The notes under the pieces were generated by a model. The model saw nothing but the letters and a program-made list of their open reading frames with translations, did not search any database and was not told the origin of the DNA. Shown in pieces: positions 1 through 6,059 of a stretch of 7,084 bases of DNA. The translations under genes and the position numbers were made by a program. Position 1 is the first letter of the stretch; each line of letters begins with the position of its first letter. The DNA is taken from the NCBI GenBank assembly GCA_029210905.1, contig JARGGF010000224.1, positions 1 to 7,084 on the forward strand, given 5' to 3'. Source of the stretch: Bacteroidales bacterium. GTDB lineage: Bacteria; Bacteroidota; Bacteroidia; Bacteroidales; NBLH01.

Positions 1-374
1 TATTTCCATAAACCAGACTTCTATTCAAGCTTTTCTCAATATAAACATGATGTATATAATCATCAAATAACAACCGAACAAGTTACCGAACAAGTTACCG
101 AACAAGTACCGAACATGTTACCCCGCAAGTTACCCCGCAAGTCACCCCGCAAGTCGAAAAACTGTTGCAAATTTTAGATGGAGAACTCAACAGGCAGGAG
201 ATTCAAGAAAAGCTAGGATTATCCGACAGGGAAAACTTTAGGTTAAACTATCTGCAGGTTGCATTAGATAATGGCTTAGTTGAAATGACTATTCCGGATA
301 AACCCAAAAGCAGCAAACAAAAATACAAGCTTTCAATCAAAGGCATAGAAGTAAAAGAAGCAATGAAAGGTTGA
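1..374 (+). pseudogene. 3' end of a frameshifted AlbA_2/Fic-type regulator gene (C-terminal tail)
   Basis: The gene enters from the left edge. Frame 1 is open from base 1, reads through a TEQV repeat tract and hits TAG at 175-177. From about base 108 the plausible coding frame is frame 3, which continues TEHV, three TPQV units and then a domain of about 70 residues ending at TGA 372-374. That domain contains the blocks DRENFRLNYLQ, GLVEMTIPDKP and QKYKLS. From family knowledge, this winged-helix-like C-terminal domain behind a TEQV/TPQV linker occurs in COG2865 proteins (AlbA_2 plus HATPase-like domain, Schlafen-related) and in some Fic AMP-transferases. The catalytic part lies outside the window, so I cannot choose between them. 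The two frames join if one T is restored near 107, so this is a single gene with a 1-bp deletion. The TTG at 165 is not a real start. Whether the break is biological, phase-variable or a sequencing error cannot be told from here. Confidence 0.7.
73..155 (+). repeat. Seven tandem 12-bp units encoding TEQV/TPQV, one unit 1 bp short
   Basis: Units of the form ACC-GAA-CAA-GTT begin at 73 and 85. A third, defective 11-base unit covers 97-107 (GT instead of GTT). The next unit, at 108, has CAT for CAA, and three ACC-CCG-CAA units follow at 120, 132 and 144. The 12-base period keeps the frame when whole units are gained or lost, so length can vary by replication slippage. The 11-base unit breaks that rule and shifts the frame. 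Confidence 0.9.
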
Positions 375-576
375 AGAAAGTATTTCTATTGATTAAACGG
401 GCATAAACAGTATGTGAACCATCTTTATTTAATTGGTCGGTTTTGAGGCAGATTTTTACAGTGTTCGTAAGCAAAAGGCTTAGAAGTTGTGTGAAGCACA
501 TGTGAAACATTTTGCCGAAAAAATAGAAAAAAGCTTTCTAAACCTTAAATCAAACTTTTCGTAAGCCCCTAACTTA

Positions 577-613
577 CAAAAGGTTGAAGGAATACATTCT
601 ATTCCTTCAACCT
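577..613 (-). terminator. Rho-independent terminator of the tRNA-Arg gene
   Basis: A perfect 14-bp inverted repeat (arms 581-594 and 600-613, loop CATTC) lies 6 bases beyond the 3' end of the tRNA. Read on the minus strand, the stem is followed by TTTTG, a short U tract. Position and orientation fit termination of the tRNA transcript. The stem is symmetric, but on the plus strand no T run follows it, so it is mainly a minus-strand signal. Confidence 0.8.
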
Positions 614-619
614 ACTCTG

Positions 620-693
620 TGACCCCGGCGGGATTCAAACCCACAACCCTCAGAGCCGAAATCTGATATTCTATTCAGTTGAACTACGGAGCC
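620..693 (-). tRNA. tRNA-Arg (anticodon TCG)
   Basis: Folding the minus strand gives a full cloverleaf of 74 nt without an encoded CCA. The acceptor stem is GGCTCCG/CGGGGTC with G2-U71 and U4-G69 wobbles and discriminator A73. The D stem is GTTC/GAAT. The anticodon stem is TCAGA/TCTGA around loop TTTCGGC, so the anticodon is UCG, reading arginine CGA and possibly other CGN codons. The T stem is GTGGG/CCCGC. A20, C35 and A73 agree with known arginine identity elements. The T loop reads TTTGAAT instead of TTCGAAT (U56, normally C56) and the D loop has G18-A19 instead of G18-G19, so the elbow pair is A19-U56. The Levitt pair would be A15-U48. It has its own promoter box just upstream and a terminator just downstream, so it is probably transcribed alone. 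The intact stems and matched tertiary change argue for a working tRNA rather than a decayed copy. Confidence 0.92.
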
Positions 694-705
694 ATTTATA
701 AAACG

Positions 706-713
706 CAAAAGTA
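706..713 (-). promoter_or_regulatory. -7 box of the tRNA-Arg promoter
   Basis: The minus strand reads TACTTTTG, a perfect match to the Bacteroidota -7 consensus TAnnTTTG. It lies 12 bases upstream of the mature tRNA 5' end at 693, which would place the transcription start within a few bases of the tRNA. I see no clear TTTG/TTG -33 element at the usual distance. The box lies in the left arm (704-718) of a 15-bp inverted repeat whose right arm carries the leuS box. Confidence 0.65.
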
Positions 714-825
714 GAAAAAATTAAATTGCTGACGAATTATTTTTATACCAGGATAAAAAAATTCATCAAATTACTTATCTATTACAGATTATTAAAAAAG
801 TATCTGAATTTTCAGCTAAGTTTTC

Positions 826-833
826 TACTTTTG
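826..833 (+). promoter_or_regulatory. -7 box of the leuS promoter
   Basis: TACTTTTG matches TAnnTTTG perfectly and is the mirror copy of the tRNA-Arg box, inside the right arm (821-835) of the inverted repeat. The predicted start near 840 leaves a leader of about 110 nt before the leuS ATG. No good -33 TTTG is visible. The AT-rich leader contains a weak pairing of TAAAACG (841-847) with CGTTTTA (883-889). I see no T-box or leader peptide. Confidence 0.6.
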
Positions 834-951
834 CGAACTGTAAAACGCCTTAATAGAAATATTTAGCAATTATTTTTTTTGTCGTTTTATAAACCAAAAA
901 AAGGAATTTAACAAACAAGGTTCATTACCTTACTATTTGAAAAAGAGAAAG

Positions 952-3711
952 ATGGAATATAATTTCGGCGAAATTGAAAAGAAGTGGCAAAGCTATTGGA
1001 AAGAAAATAAAACTTATCAGGTTGATATCGATAAATCAAAACCCAAGTTTTATGTATTGGATATGTTTCCTTATCCCTCTGGAGCAGGCTTGCACGTGGG
1101 TCATCCACTAGGTTATATCGCTTCTGATATTTACAGCCGGTATAAGCGGTTGAAAGGCTTCAATGTATTGCATCCCATGGGCTACGATGCTTTTGGCTTG
1201 CCAGCCGAACAATATGCCATCCAAACTGGTCAGCACCCGGCCATTACCACCGATAATAACATCAAAAGATATCGGGAGCAGCTGGATAAAATTGGCTTTT
1301 CTTACGATTGGAACCGCGAGGTAAGAACCTCTGATCCATCCTACTACAAATGGACGCAATGGGCTTTTATTCAAATGTTTAAGCATTGGTTTAACAATAA
1401 AACCCAAAAAGCTGAAGCCATTGAAACCCTTGTTGCCACCTTTGAAAAAGAAGGAAATAAAAATATAGATGCAGCTTGTACACAAGAAACAGTTTTTACT
1501 GCCGATGAATGGAAAAAATATTCCGAAAAGGAAAAACAAAACACACTTTTAAACTATCGTTTGGCTTATCGTGCCAATACAAAAGTGAACTGGTGCCCTG
1601 AGTTAGGAACAGTTTTGGCTAATGACGAAGTAGTTAATGGTGTTTCTGAAAGAGGAGGATATCCGGTGATACAAAAAAATATGGAACAATGGTTGTTGCG
1701 CATCACAGCCTATGCTCAACGCTTATTGGATGGCTTGGAAACAATTAGTTGGAGCGATTCGTTAAAGGAAATGCAACGCAATTGGATTGGCCGTTCCGAA
1801 GGTGCCCAGGTCTTTTTTGATTTGAAAGATTCGAATGAAAAAATTGAAGTATTTACCACCCGGCCCGATACAATTTATGGAGCTACTTTTATGGTAGTTG
1901 CTCCCGAAAGTGAACTGACAGCTTCGTTAACAACTCCTGAACAAAAATCAGCCGTTGAAGATTATATTGCAACTTCGAAGAAACGTACTGAGAGAGAACG
2001 TATTGCAGAAGTCAAAAATGTTACCGGAGTGTTCACTGGTTCCTATGCTATCAATCCATTTACTAAAGAAGAAATTCCAATCTGGACAGCTGATTATGTG
2101 TTAGCCGGATACGGTACAGGGGCTATCATGGCTGTTCCTGCTCACGATAGCCGCGATTATGCATTTGCAAAACAATTTAACCTTGAAATCAGGGAAGTGG
2201 TTTCAGGTGGTGATATCAGCGAAGAATCTTACGATGCCAAAGAAGGCAAGTTAATTAACTCAGACTTAATCAATGGTTTAGAAGTTAAAGCTGCAGTTAC
2301 TAAAATTACTGGAATTATTGAAGATAGAGAAATAGGAACTAAACGAATCAATTACCGCCTGCGAGATGCAATATTCAGTCGCCAGCGATACTGGGGTGAA
2401 CCATTTCCTGTTTATTTTAAAGATGGCATCCCCTACCCTGTTGATGAAAACTCTTTGCCACTTGAATTGCCTGAGATTGATGCCTATAAACCAACTGAAG
2501 ACGGAGATCCGCCATTGGGAAGGGCCATCAACTGGCAAACAAAAGACGGATTTCCATACGAATTAAGCACAATGCCTGGCTTTGCAGGATCTTCTGCTTA
2601 TTATCTGCGATATATGGATCCGCAGAATACTAATGCCCTGGTTTCAAAAGAAGCCAATGAATACTGGCAGGATGTTGACTTGTATATTGGTGGTACTGAG
2701 CATGCTGTGGGTCACCTAATGTATTCAAGATTTTGGAACAAATTCCTTTTCGATTTAGGCTATGTGGCTAAAGATGAGCCATTTAAAAAATTAATTAACC
2801 AGGGAATGATTCAGGGGCGTTCTAATTTTGTTTACCGAATTCAGAATACAAATAAATTTGTCTCATATGGTCTAAAAGACCAATATGATGTTACCCCACT
2901 TCATGTAGATGTCAATATTGTACATCATGATATTCTTGATATTGAAGCCTTTAAAAAATGGAACCCTGACTTTACAAAAGCCGAATTTATTTTGGAAGAT
3001 GGCAAATATCATTGCGGTTACGCAGTAGAAAAAATGTCTAAAAGGTATTACAATGTAGTAAATCCAGATATGATTGCAGAACAATACGGTGCTGATACCC
3101 TTCGCTTGTACGAAATGTTCCTGGGTCCTATTGAACAGGCAAAACCATGGGATACAAACGGAATAGAAGGTGTACATAAATTTTTGCGTAAATACTGGCG
3201 ATTGTTTTATCAAAACGATCAGTTAAGTATTTCGGATGAAACCCCAACAGAGGCAGAATTAAAAATACTGCATAAAACCATTAAAAAAGTACAGGAAGAC
3301 ATCGAACGATTCTCGTTTAATACCTCAATTAGTGCTTTTATGATATGTGTAAACGAATTAAGCAGTCTGAAATGTAACAAAAAGGCTATTTTAAGCCCCT
3401 TAACCAGACTTTTGGCACCATTTGCGCCTCATATTACTGAAGAATTATGGTCAGTGCTTGGGAATTCTACTACAATTAATGATGCTGAATTCCCCGTTTT
3501 TGATGAAAAATACCTGCAAGAAGACCGCATCACCTATCCAATAGCCATTAATGGTAAGCGAAGGTGCGAGATTCAGGTAGCTGCAGATGCGAGCAATGCT
3601 GAAATTGAAAAACTAGCCCTTAGCCATGAAATAACTATCAAATGGCTCGAAGGGAAGGCTCCTAAAAAAGTAATTGTTGTGCCTAAAAGGATGGTGAATA
3701 TTGTCATTTAG
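952..3711 (+). CDS. leuS: Leucyl-tRNA synthetase (leucine--tRNA ligase), full length
   Basis: This cytoplasmic class I aminoacyl-tRNA synthetase charges tRNA-Leu with leucine using ATP and edits mischarged tRNA. The product is 919 aa. The HIGH motif is HVGH (48-51) inside PYPSGAGLHVGH. The CP1 editing domain has the threonine-rich motif TTRPDT (302-307) and GTGAIMAVPAHD (388-399), whose D399 corresponds to the editing aspartate. The KMSKS loop is KMSKR (694-698), which I recall as usual in this phylum. A leucine-specific insertion of roughly residues 620-690 precedes it. The anticodon-binding helical domain and a C-terminal domain ending KRMVNIVI are present, so the protein is complete. The cysteines of the E. 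coli CP1 zinc module are mostly absent, with only WCPEL kept. I chose ATG 952 because MEYNFGEIEKKWQ is the expected N-terminus and AGAGAAAG lies just upstream; a TTG at 937 would only add five lysine/arginine-rich residues. The gene stands alone, divergent from tRNA-Arg. Confidence 0.98.
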   Translation: MEYNFGEIEKKWQSYWKENKTYQVDIDKSKPKFYVLDMFPYPSGAGLHVGHPLGYIASDIYSRYKRLKGFNVLHPMGYDAFGLPAEQYAIQTGQHPAITTDNNIKRYREQLDKIGFSYDWNREVRTSDPSYYKWTQWAFIQMFKHWFNNKTQKAEAIETLVATFEKEGNKNIDAACTQETVFTADEWKKYSEKEKQNTLLNYRLAYRANTKVNWCPELGTVLANDEVVNGVSERGGYPVIQKNMEQWLLRITAYAQRLLDGLETISWSDSLKEMQRNWIGRSEGAQVFFDLKDSNEKIEVFTTRPDTIYGATFMVVAPESELTASLTTPEQKSAVEDYIATSKKRTERERIAEVKNVTGVFTGSYAINPFTKEEIPIWTADYVLAGYGTGAIMAVPAHDSRDYAFAKQFNLEIREVVSGGDISEESYDAKEGKLINSDLINGLEVKAAVTKITGIIEDREIGTKRINYRLRDAIFSRQRYWGEPFPVYFKDGIPYPVDENSLPLELPEIDAYKPTEDGDPPLGRAINWQTKDGFPYELSTMPGFAGSSAYYLRYMDPQNTNALVSKEANEYWQDVDLYIGGTEHAVGHLMYSRFWNKFLFDLGYVAKDEPFKKLINQGMIQGRSNFVYRIQNTNKFVSYGLKDQYDVTPLHVDVNIVHHDILDIEAFKKWNPDFTKAEFILEDGKYHCGYAVEKMSKRYYNVVNPDMIAEQYGADTLRLYEMFLGPIEQAKPWDTNGIEGVHKFLRKYWRLFYQNDQLSISDETPTEAELKILHKTIKKVQEDIERFSFNTSISAFMICVNELSSLKCNKKAILSPLTRLLAPFAPHITEELWSVLGNSTTINDAEFPVFDEKYLQEDRITYPIAINGKRRCEIQVAADASNAEIEKLALSHEITIKWLEGKAPKKVIVVPKRMVNIVI

Positions 3712-3737
3712 ATTTGAGCAATTAGAATTTAGATATT

Positions 3738-3780
3738 AGATTTACCTTCGAGCCTCGTTAGAGCTCGAAACGTTGAATCT
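3738..3780 (+). other. Stem-loop downstream of leuS
   Basis: Bases 3747-3752 (TTCGAG) pair with 3764-3769 (CTCGAA), and inside them CTC 3754-3756 pairs with GAG 3761-3763 around a GTTA loop, leaving one bulged C at 3753. An outer helix pairs AGATT 3738-3742 with AATCT 3776-3780. It begins 27 bases after the leuS stop, the right place to end or stabilise the leuS mRNA. No U tract follows, so it is not a textbook intrinsic terminator. The sequence just before it is a run of TTTAGAT-like words. Confidence 0.45.
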
Positions 3781-3812
3781 CAAAGGACTAATCTTCTCAT
3801 TTCTAATAAATC

Positions 3813-3846
3813 TTTGTGTTCATCAATTCAAAATACATTATTTTTG
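3813..3846 (+). promoter_or_regulatory. Bacteroidota-type promoter for the M23 peptidase gene
   Basis: TTTG at 3813-3816 (-33 element) and TATTTTTG at 3839-3846 (perfect TAnnTTTG) are separated by 22 bases, within the spacing reported for this phylum. Transcription would start near 3852, giving a leader of about 150 nt before the ATG at 4002. A weaker alternative, with one extra base in the box, is at 3936-3944 and would give a leader of about 50 nt. The rest of the 290-bp spacer is AT-rich with no gene visible. Confidence 0.5.
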
Positions 3847-4001
3847 GCAAAGTTTTCGTAATAGCCTAATATGATATGTGGTAAACTTTATATTTTATAA
3901 ATTCACTAATAAAAGACTTAAAGTAACGTTTATTATAATTTTTGTGTTGAATTATTTATTTTTTTATACATTCGCCCCAGAATAACCTAAGAATCAGTAA
4001 A

Positions 4002-5261
4002 ATGAAGAAAAACTTTTTGATCTCTGTAATATTATCAATCATTCTTTTATTATTTCTCACTTCAGCTTGTCATACGAAAGAACCAATTATTGAGCAGGAA
4101 GACGTTAGTCAGGATCATGAACTTACCCTTGAATACGGACTTCCGGTTGATTCATTTATAATAGAAGAAAACACTATTAAGGCAGGAAGCAGTCTTTCTT
4201 CAATAATCAGTAGTTTAAATGTGGCTTCGGAAAATGTGCAGACAATTATTGAAAAAGCCGCTCAGGTATTTGACCTAAGAAAGATAAAAATGGGAAATAA
4301 ATACAAAGTCTTTCATGCAAAGGACAGTAGCAAAGTAAACTACCTTGTTTATGAGCAAAACGCCACTGATTATATTTTGTTTCATTTAATGGATAGTATC
4401 CATGTGGAACAAAAACAAAAAGCAGTAACAGTTGAAACTCATACAGCCAGCGGAACCATTGAATCATCGCTATGGAATACCATAGTTGAAAGCGGTGGCG
4501 ATCCAATGCTGGCCATGCAGTTATCGGATGTATACGCCTGGACTGTAGATTTTTTCGGACTTCAAAAAGGCGATCAATTTAAAGTTTATTACCAAGTACA
4601 AGCTGTTGATGGTGAATCAATTGGCATAAGCAAAATCCATGCAGCCTGGTTTAAACATTATGGTAAAGAATATTATGCCATTCCCTTTTATCAGGACAGT
4701 CTGATCCAATTTTTCGATGAAGAAGGAAATAGTCTGAAAAAAGCTTTTCTGAAAGCACCCCTCAGCTATAGTAGAATAGGATCAAGATTTTCGCACAACC
4801 GGATGCACCCCATATTAAAAATTCGCAGGCCACATTTAGCTGTTGATTATAGCGCACCAATGGGAACACCAGTGCTTGCCATAGGCGACGGCACCGTAAT
4901 TCATGCAAGTTATAGCGGTGGAGCCGGCGACTATGTTAAAATTAAACACAACAGCATGTATACAACAGGATACATGCATCTCTCCGGATATGGCAAAGGA
5001 ATCCATACCGGTAAAAGGGTGCGCCAGGGTGAAATAATTGGGTACGTCGGCAGCACCGGTCTCTCAACTGGCCCACACCTCGATTTTAGGGTTTGGAAAA
5101 ATGGTCAGCACATTGACCCCCTGAAATTAGAAGCTCCACCTGCTGATCCCGTAAAAGAAGACAGATTGGATTTCTTTTTTCAAATCAGGGACGTCTGGAA
5201 AAAGGAATTAGACAAACTTAAAGTAATTGATATTCAAGATGTTGCAGAAGCAGCTATGTAG
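4002..5261 (+). CDS. M23-family peptidoglycan endopeptidase, lipoprotein, MepM-like layout
   Basis: The 419-aa product begins with a lipoprotein signal: K2-K3, a hydrophobic stretch 5-19 and lipobox LTSAC with Cys23 as the lipidated residue, so it should be anchored to an envelope membrane. Residues about 57-130 form a LysM/OapA-like module. Residues about 148-250 (SGTIESSLWNTIVESGG, then GLQKGDQFKVYYQ) resemble the Csd3-type second domain of E. coli MepM. The catalytic M23 (LytM) domain covers about 260-375, with HxxxD at H278-D282 (HLAVDYSAPMGTPV), H326 in YMHLSGYG and GPHLDF at 357-362. Members of this layout cut peptide cross-links in peptidoglycan, making room for new strands. The usual HxH reads H359-L-D361, so the third zinc ligand would be aspartate, or activity may be changed or lost. 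The start ATG fits the signal peptide. It has its own promoter and converges on the toxin gene with 28 bp between stops. Confidence 0.92.
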   Translation: MKKNFLISVILSIILLLFLTSACHTKEPIIEQEDVSQDHELTLEYGLPVDSFIIEENTIKAGSSLSSIISSLNVASENVQTIIEKAAQVFDLRKIKMGNKYKVFHAKDSSKVNYLVYEQNATDYILFHLMDSIHVEQKQKAVTVETHTASGTIESSLWNTIVESGGDPMLAMQLSDVYAWTVDFFGLQKGDQFKVYYQVQAVDGESIGISKIHAAWFKHYGKEYYAIPFYQDSLIQFFDEEGNSLKKAFLKAPLSYSRIGSRFSHNRMHPILKIRRPHLAVDYSAPMGTPVLAIGDGTVIHASYSGGAGDYVKIKHNSMYTTGYMHLSGYGKGIHTGKRVRQGEIIGYVGSTGLSTGPHLDFRVWKNGQHIDPLKLEAPPADPVKEDRLDFFFQIRDVWKKELDKLKVIDIQDVAEAAM

Positions 5262-5289
5262 TTAAAATATATTTATTAGTAAAACTATT

Positions 5290-5592
5290 TCAATCAAAGT
5301 TTTTGTATCTAACCCTCATTTTTAGAGGGTTTCGGCTTGAATGAAATATGCCTAGTATATAGCCCACAGGATTTTTAATCACAAAATATATATTAAAAGG
5401 GAACTTATCAATTTGAGCTTTTCTCATTTCCTTGTATTCATAGGGGAATTGAAGTGGATTTTCTTTTATCCTATCAAAAGTATCAGAGACTGTTCTGGCA
5501 AATTCATATCCTAATCCTTGTTTTCGAATATTATAATATTCAATACTTTCTTCCAAATCCTCTTCTGCAAAAGGGGATATTTTCAACTTCAT
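5290..5592 (-). CDS. ParE/RelE-family toxin of a type II toxin-antitoxin module
   Basis: This small 100-aa protein has the ParE/RelE pattern. It has an N-terminal helical pair with A9, D12-L13 and the YY at 19-20 (SPFAEEDLEESIEYY), then NPLQFP (45-50), R57 in YKEMRKAQ, the core strand FPFNIYFVI (64-72), and the final strand with H84 and R87-x-P89 (IFHSSRNP). Relatives are either gyrase inhibitors (ParE) or ribosome-dependent mRNA nucleases (RelE); the sequence does not settle which, though the wording is closer to Bacteroidota ParE-like proteins. It starts at ATG 5592, whose A is also the last base of the antitoxin stop (TAATG), so translation is probably coupled. The stop lies 28 bp from the oppositely directed peptidase gene. 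The length is normal for the family and there is no sign of damage. Confidence 0.88.
   Translation of the reverse strand: MKLKISPFAEEDLEESIEYYNIRKQGLGYEFARTVSDTFDRIKENPLQFPYEYKEMRKAQIDKFPFNIYFVIKNPVGYILGIFHSSRNPLKMRVRYKNFD
5311..5331 (+). terminator. Possible terminator hairpin for the M23 gene, inside the toxin 3' end
   Basis: AACCCTC (5311-5317) and GAGGGTT (5325-5331) form a perfect 7-bp stem with loop ATTTTTA, about 50 bases after the peptidase stop codon. On the plus strand only TTC follows, so the U tract is poor. The hairpin overlaps the last codons of the convergent toxin gene, in which it sits upstream of the stop codon. It may end the peptidase transcript, keep it from running antisense into the toxin-antitoxin genes, or arise by chance from the toxin codons. 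Confidence 0.35.
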
Positions 5593-5828
5593 TATTTAAG
5601 GTATTTATGTTTTACTTCATCCCAATCTGAATATTTTTCATGATGCTTTAGGAAATGTTCGTATCGTTGATCCAACTCATCCTTTTGTTCTTCAGATAAT
5701 GCTAACTCATCTTCATCAGTTATTTTAAGAAAATCATATTCTTTAGTTTTAGCTAAAGACCTTAAATAGTCAAGCAGTTTTTTGGCTAATTCGCTTTCCG
5801 TGTCCTTTATTTGAATTGAATATCCCAT
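5592..5828 (-). CDS. Antitoxin partner of the ParE/RelE toxin
   Basis: This 78-aa, highly charged protein is encoded directly upstream of the toxin and overlaps it by one base. Its second half (LSEEQKDELDQRYEHF at 44-59, then SDWDEVKHKY at 67-76) resembles the C-terminal toxin-neutralising segment of the 'addiction module component' antitoxins (TIGR02574/PF09720), where a helix ending in W-x-E-V wraps the toxin. The N-terminal half (about 1-36, with helix SELAKKLLDYLRSLAK) does not look to me like a standard ribbon-helix-helix, HTH or Phd fold, so whether it binds its own promoter is open. The antitoxin-first order with overlap is the usual layout for such pairs and is the main support for the role. 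The start ATG at 5828 lies about 20 bases after the predicted transcription start. Confidence 0.8.
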   Translation of the reverse strand: MGYSIQIKDTESELAKKLLDYLRSLAKTKEYDFLKITDEDELALSEEQKDELDQRYEHFLKHHEKYSDWDEVKHKYLK

Positions 5829-5854
5829 TGCTGTTTTAATTAAGTTTTATAACA

Positions 5855-5862
5855 CAAAGATA
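5855..5862 (-). promoter_or_regulatory. -7 box of the toxin-antitoxin promoter
   Basis: The minus strand reads TATCTTTG, a perfect TAnnTTTG, 26 bases before the antitoxin ATG, giving a leader of roughly 20 nt. No clear -33 TTTG appears at the usual spacing. I found no obvious palindrome next to the box that would serve as an autoregulatory operator. Confidence 0.55.
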
Positions 5863-6059
5863 AATCATTCTTAGCTTTTTTTTAGAAAATAGATTTTATT
5901 CAATAAAAGAAACCATCGCTTTCATCATTCTTTTTTAATTGTATTTGCAATAAACTCATGGCTTATCCATATAACACCACCATAAATGATTCTCAATATC
6001 TCTAGTCAAACCCAAAGTTCGCAAATATGCTTTCCAAAAAACACAATCTCCTTCCTTTT

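Noticed and set aside
165..374. A separate 69-aa gene beginning at TTG 165
   Set aside because: The same frame is open and coding-like upstream through the TPQV repeats, so this is the tail of the frameshifted gene, not an independent one.
937..951. TTG at 937 as an upstream start of leuS (adds five residues)
   Set aside because: ATG 952 gives the expected MEYNF N-terminus with a purine-rich site (AGAGAAAG) just before it.
840..951. T-box riboswitch or leader peptide controlling leuS
   Set aside because: There is no T-box consensus, specifier hairpin, leucine-rich mini-ORF or terminator in the short AT-rich leader.
1108..1539. Open frames antisense or out of frame within leuS (also 908-1108, 2278-2538, 2366-2566, 2872-3213)
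   Set aside because: They lie entirely or almost entirely over conserved LeuRS coding sequence and show no family features of their own.
1585..1665. Loss of the zinc-module cysteines of LeuRS
   Set aside because: Many bacterial LeuRS proteins lack these cysteines; the region reads as a normal Bacteroidota sequence.
3031..3045. KMSKR instead of KMSKS in LeuRS as a damaged active site
   Set aside because: From memory, KMSKR followed by YYNVV is the common form in Bacteroidota LeuRS, so it is not unusual here.
4246..4506. 86-codon antisense frame in the peptidase gene
   Set aside because: It is a shadow of the M23 gene with no recognisable motifs or upstream signals.
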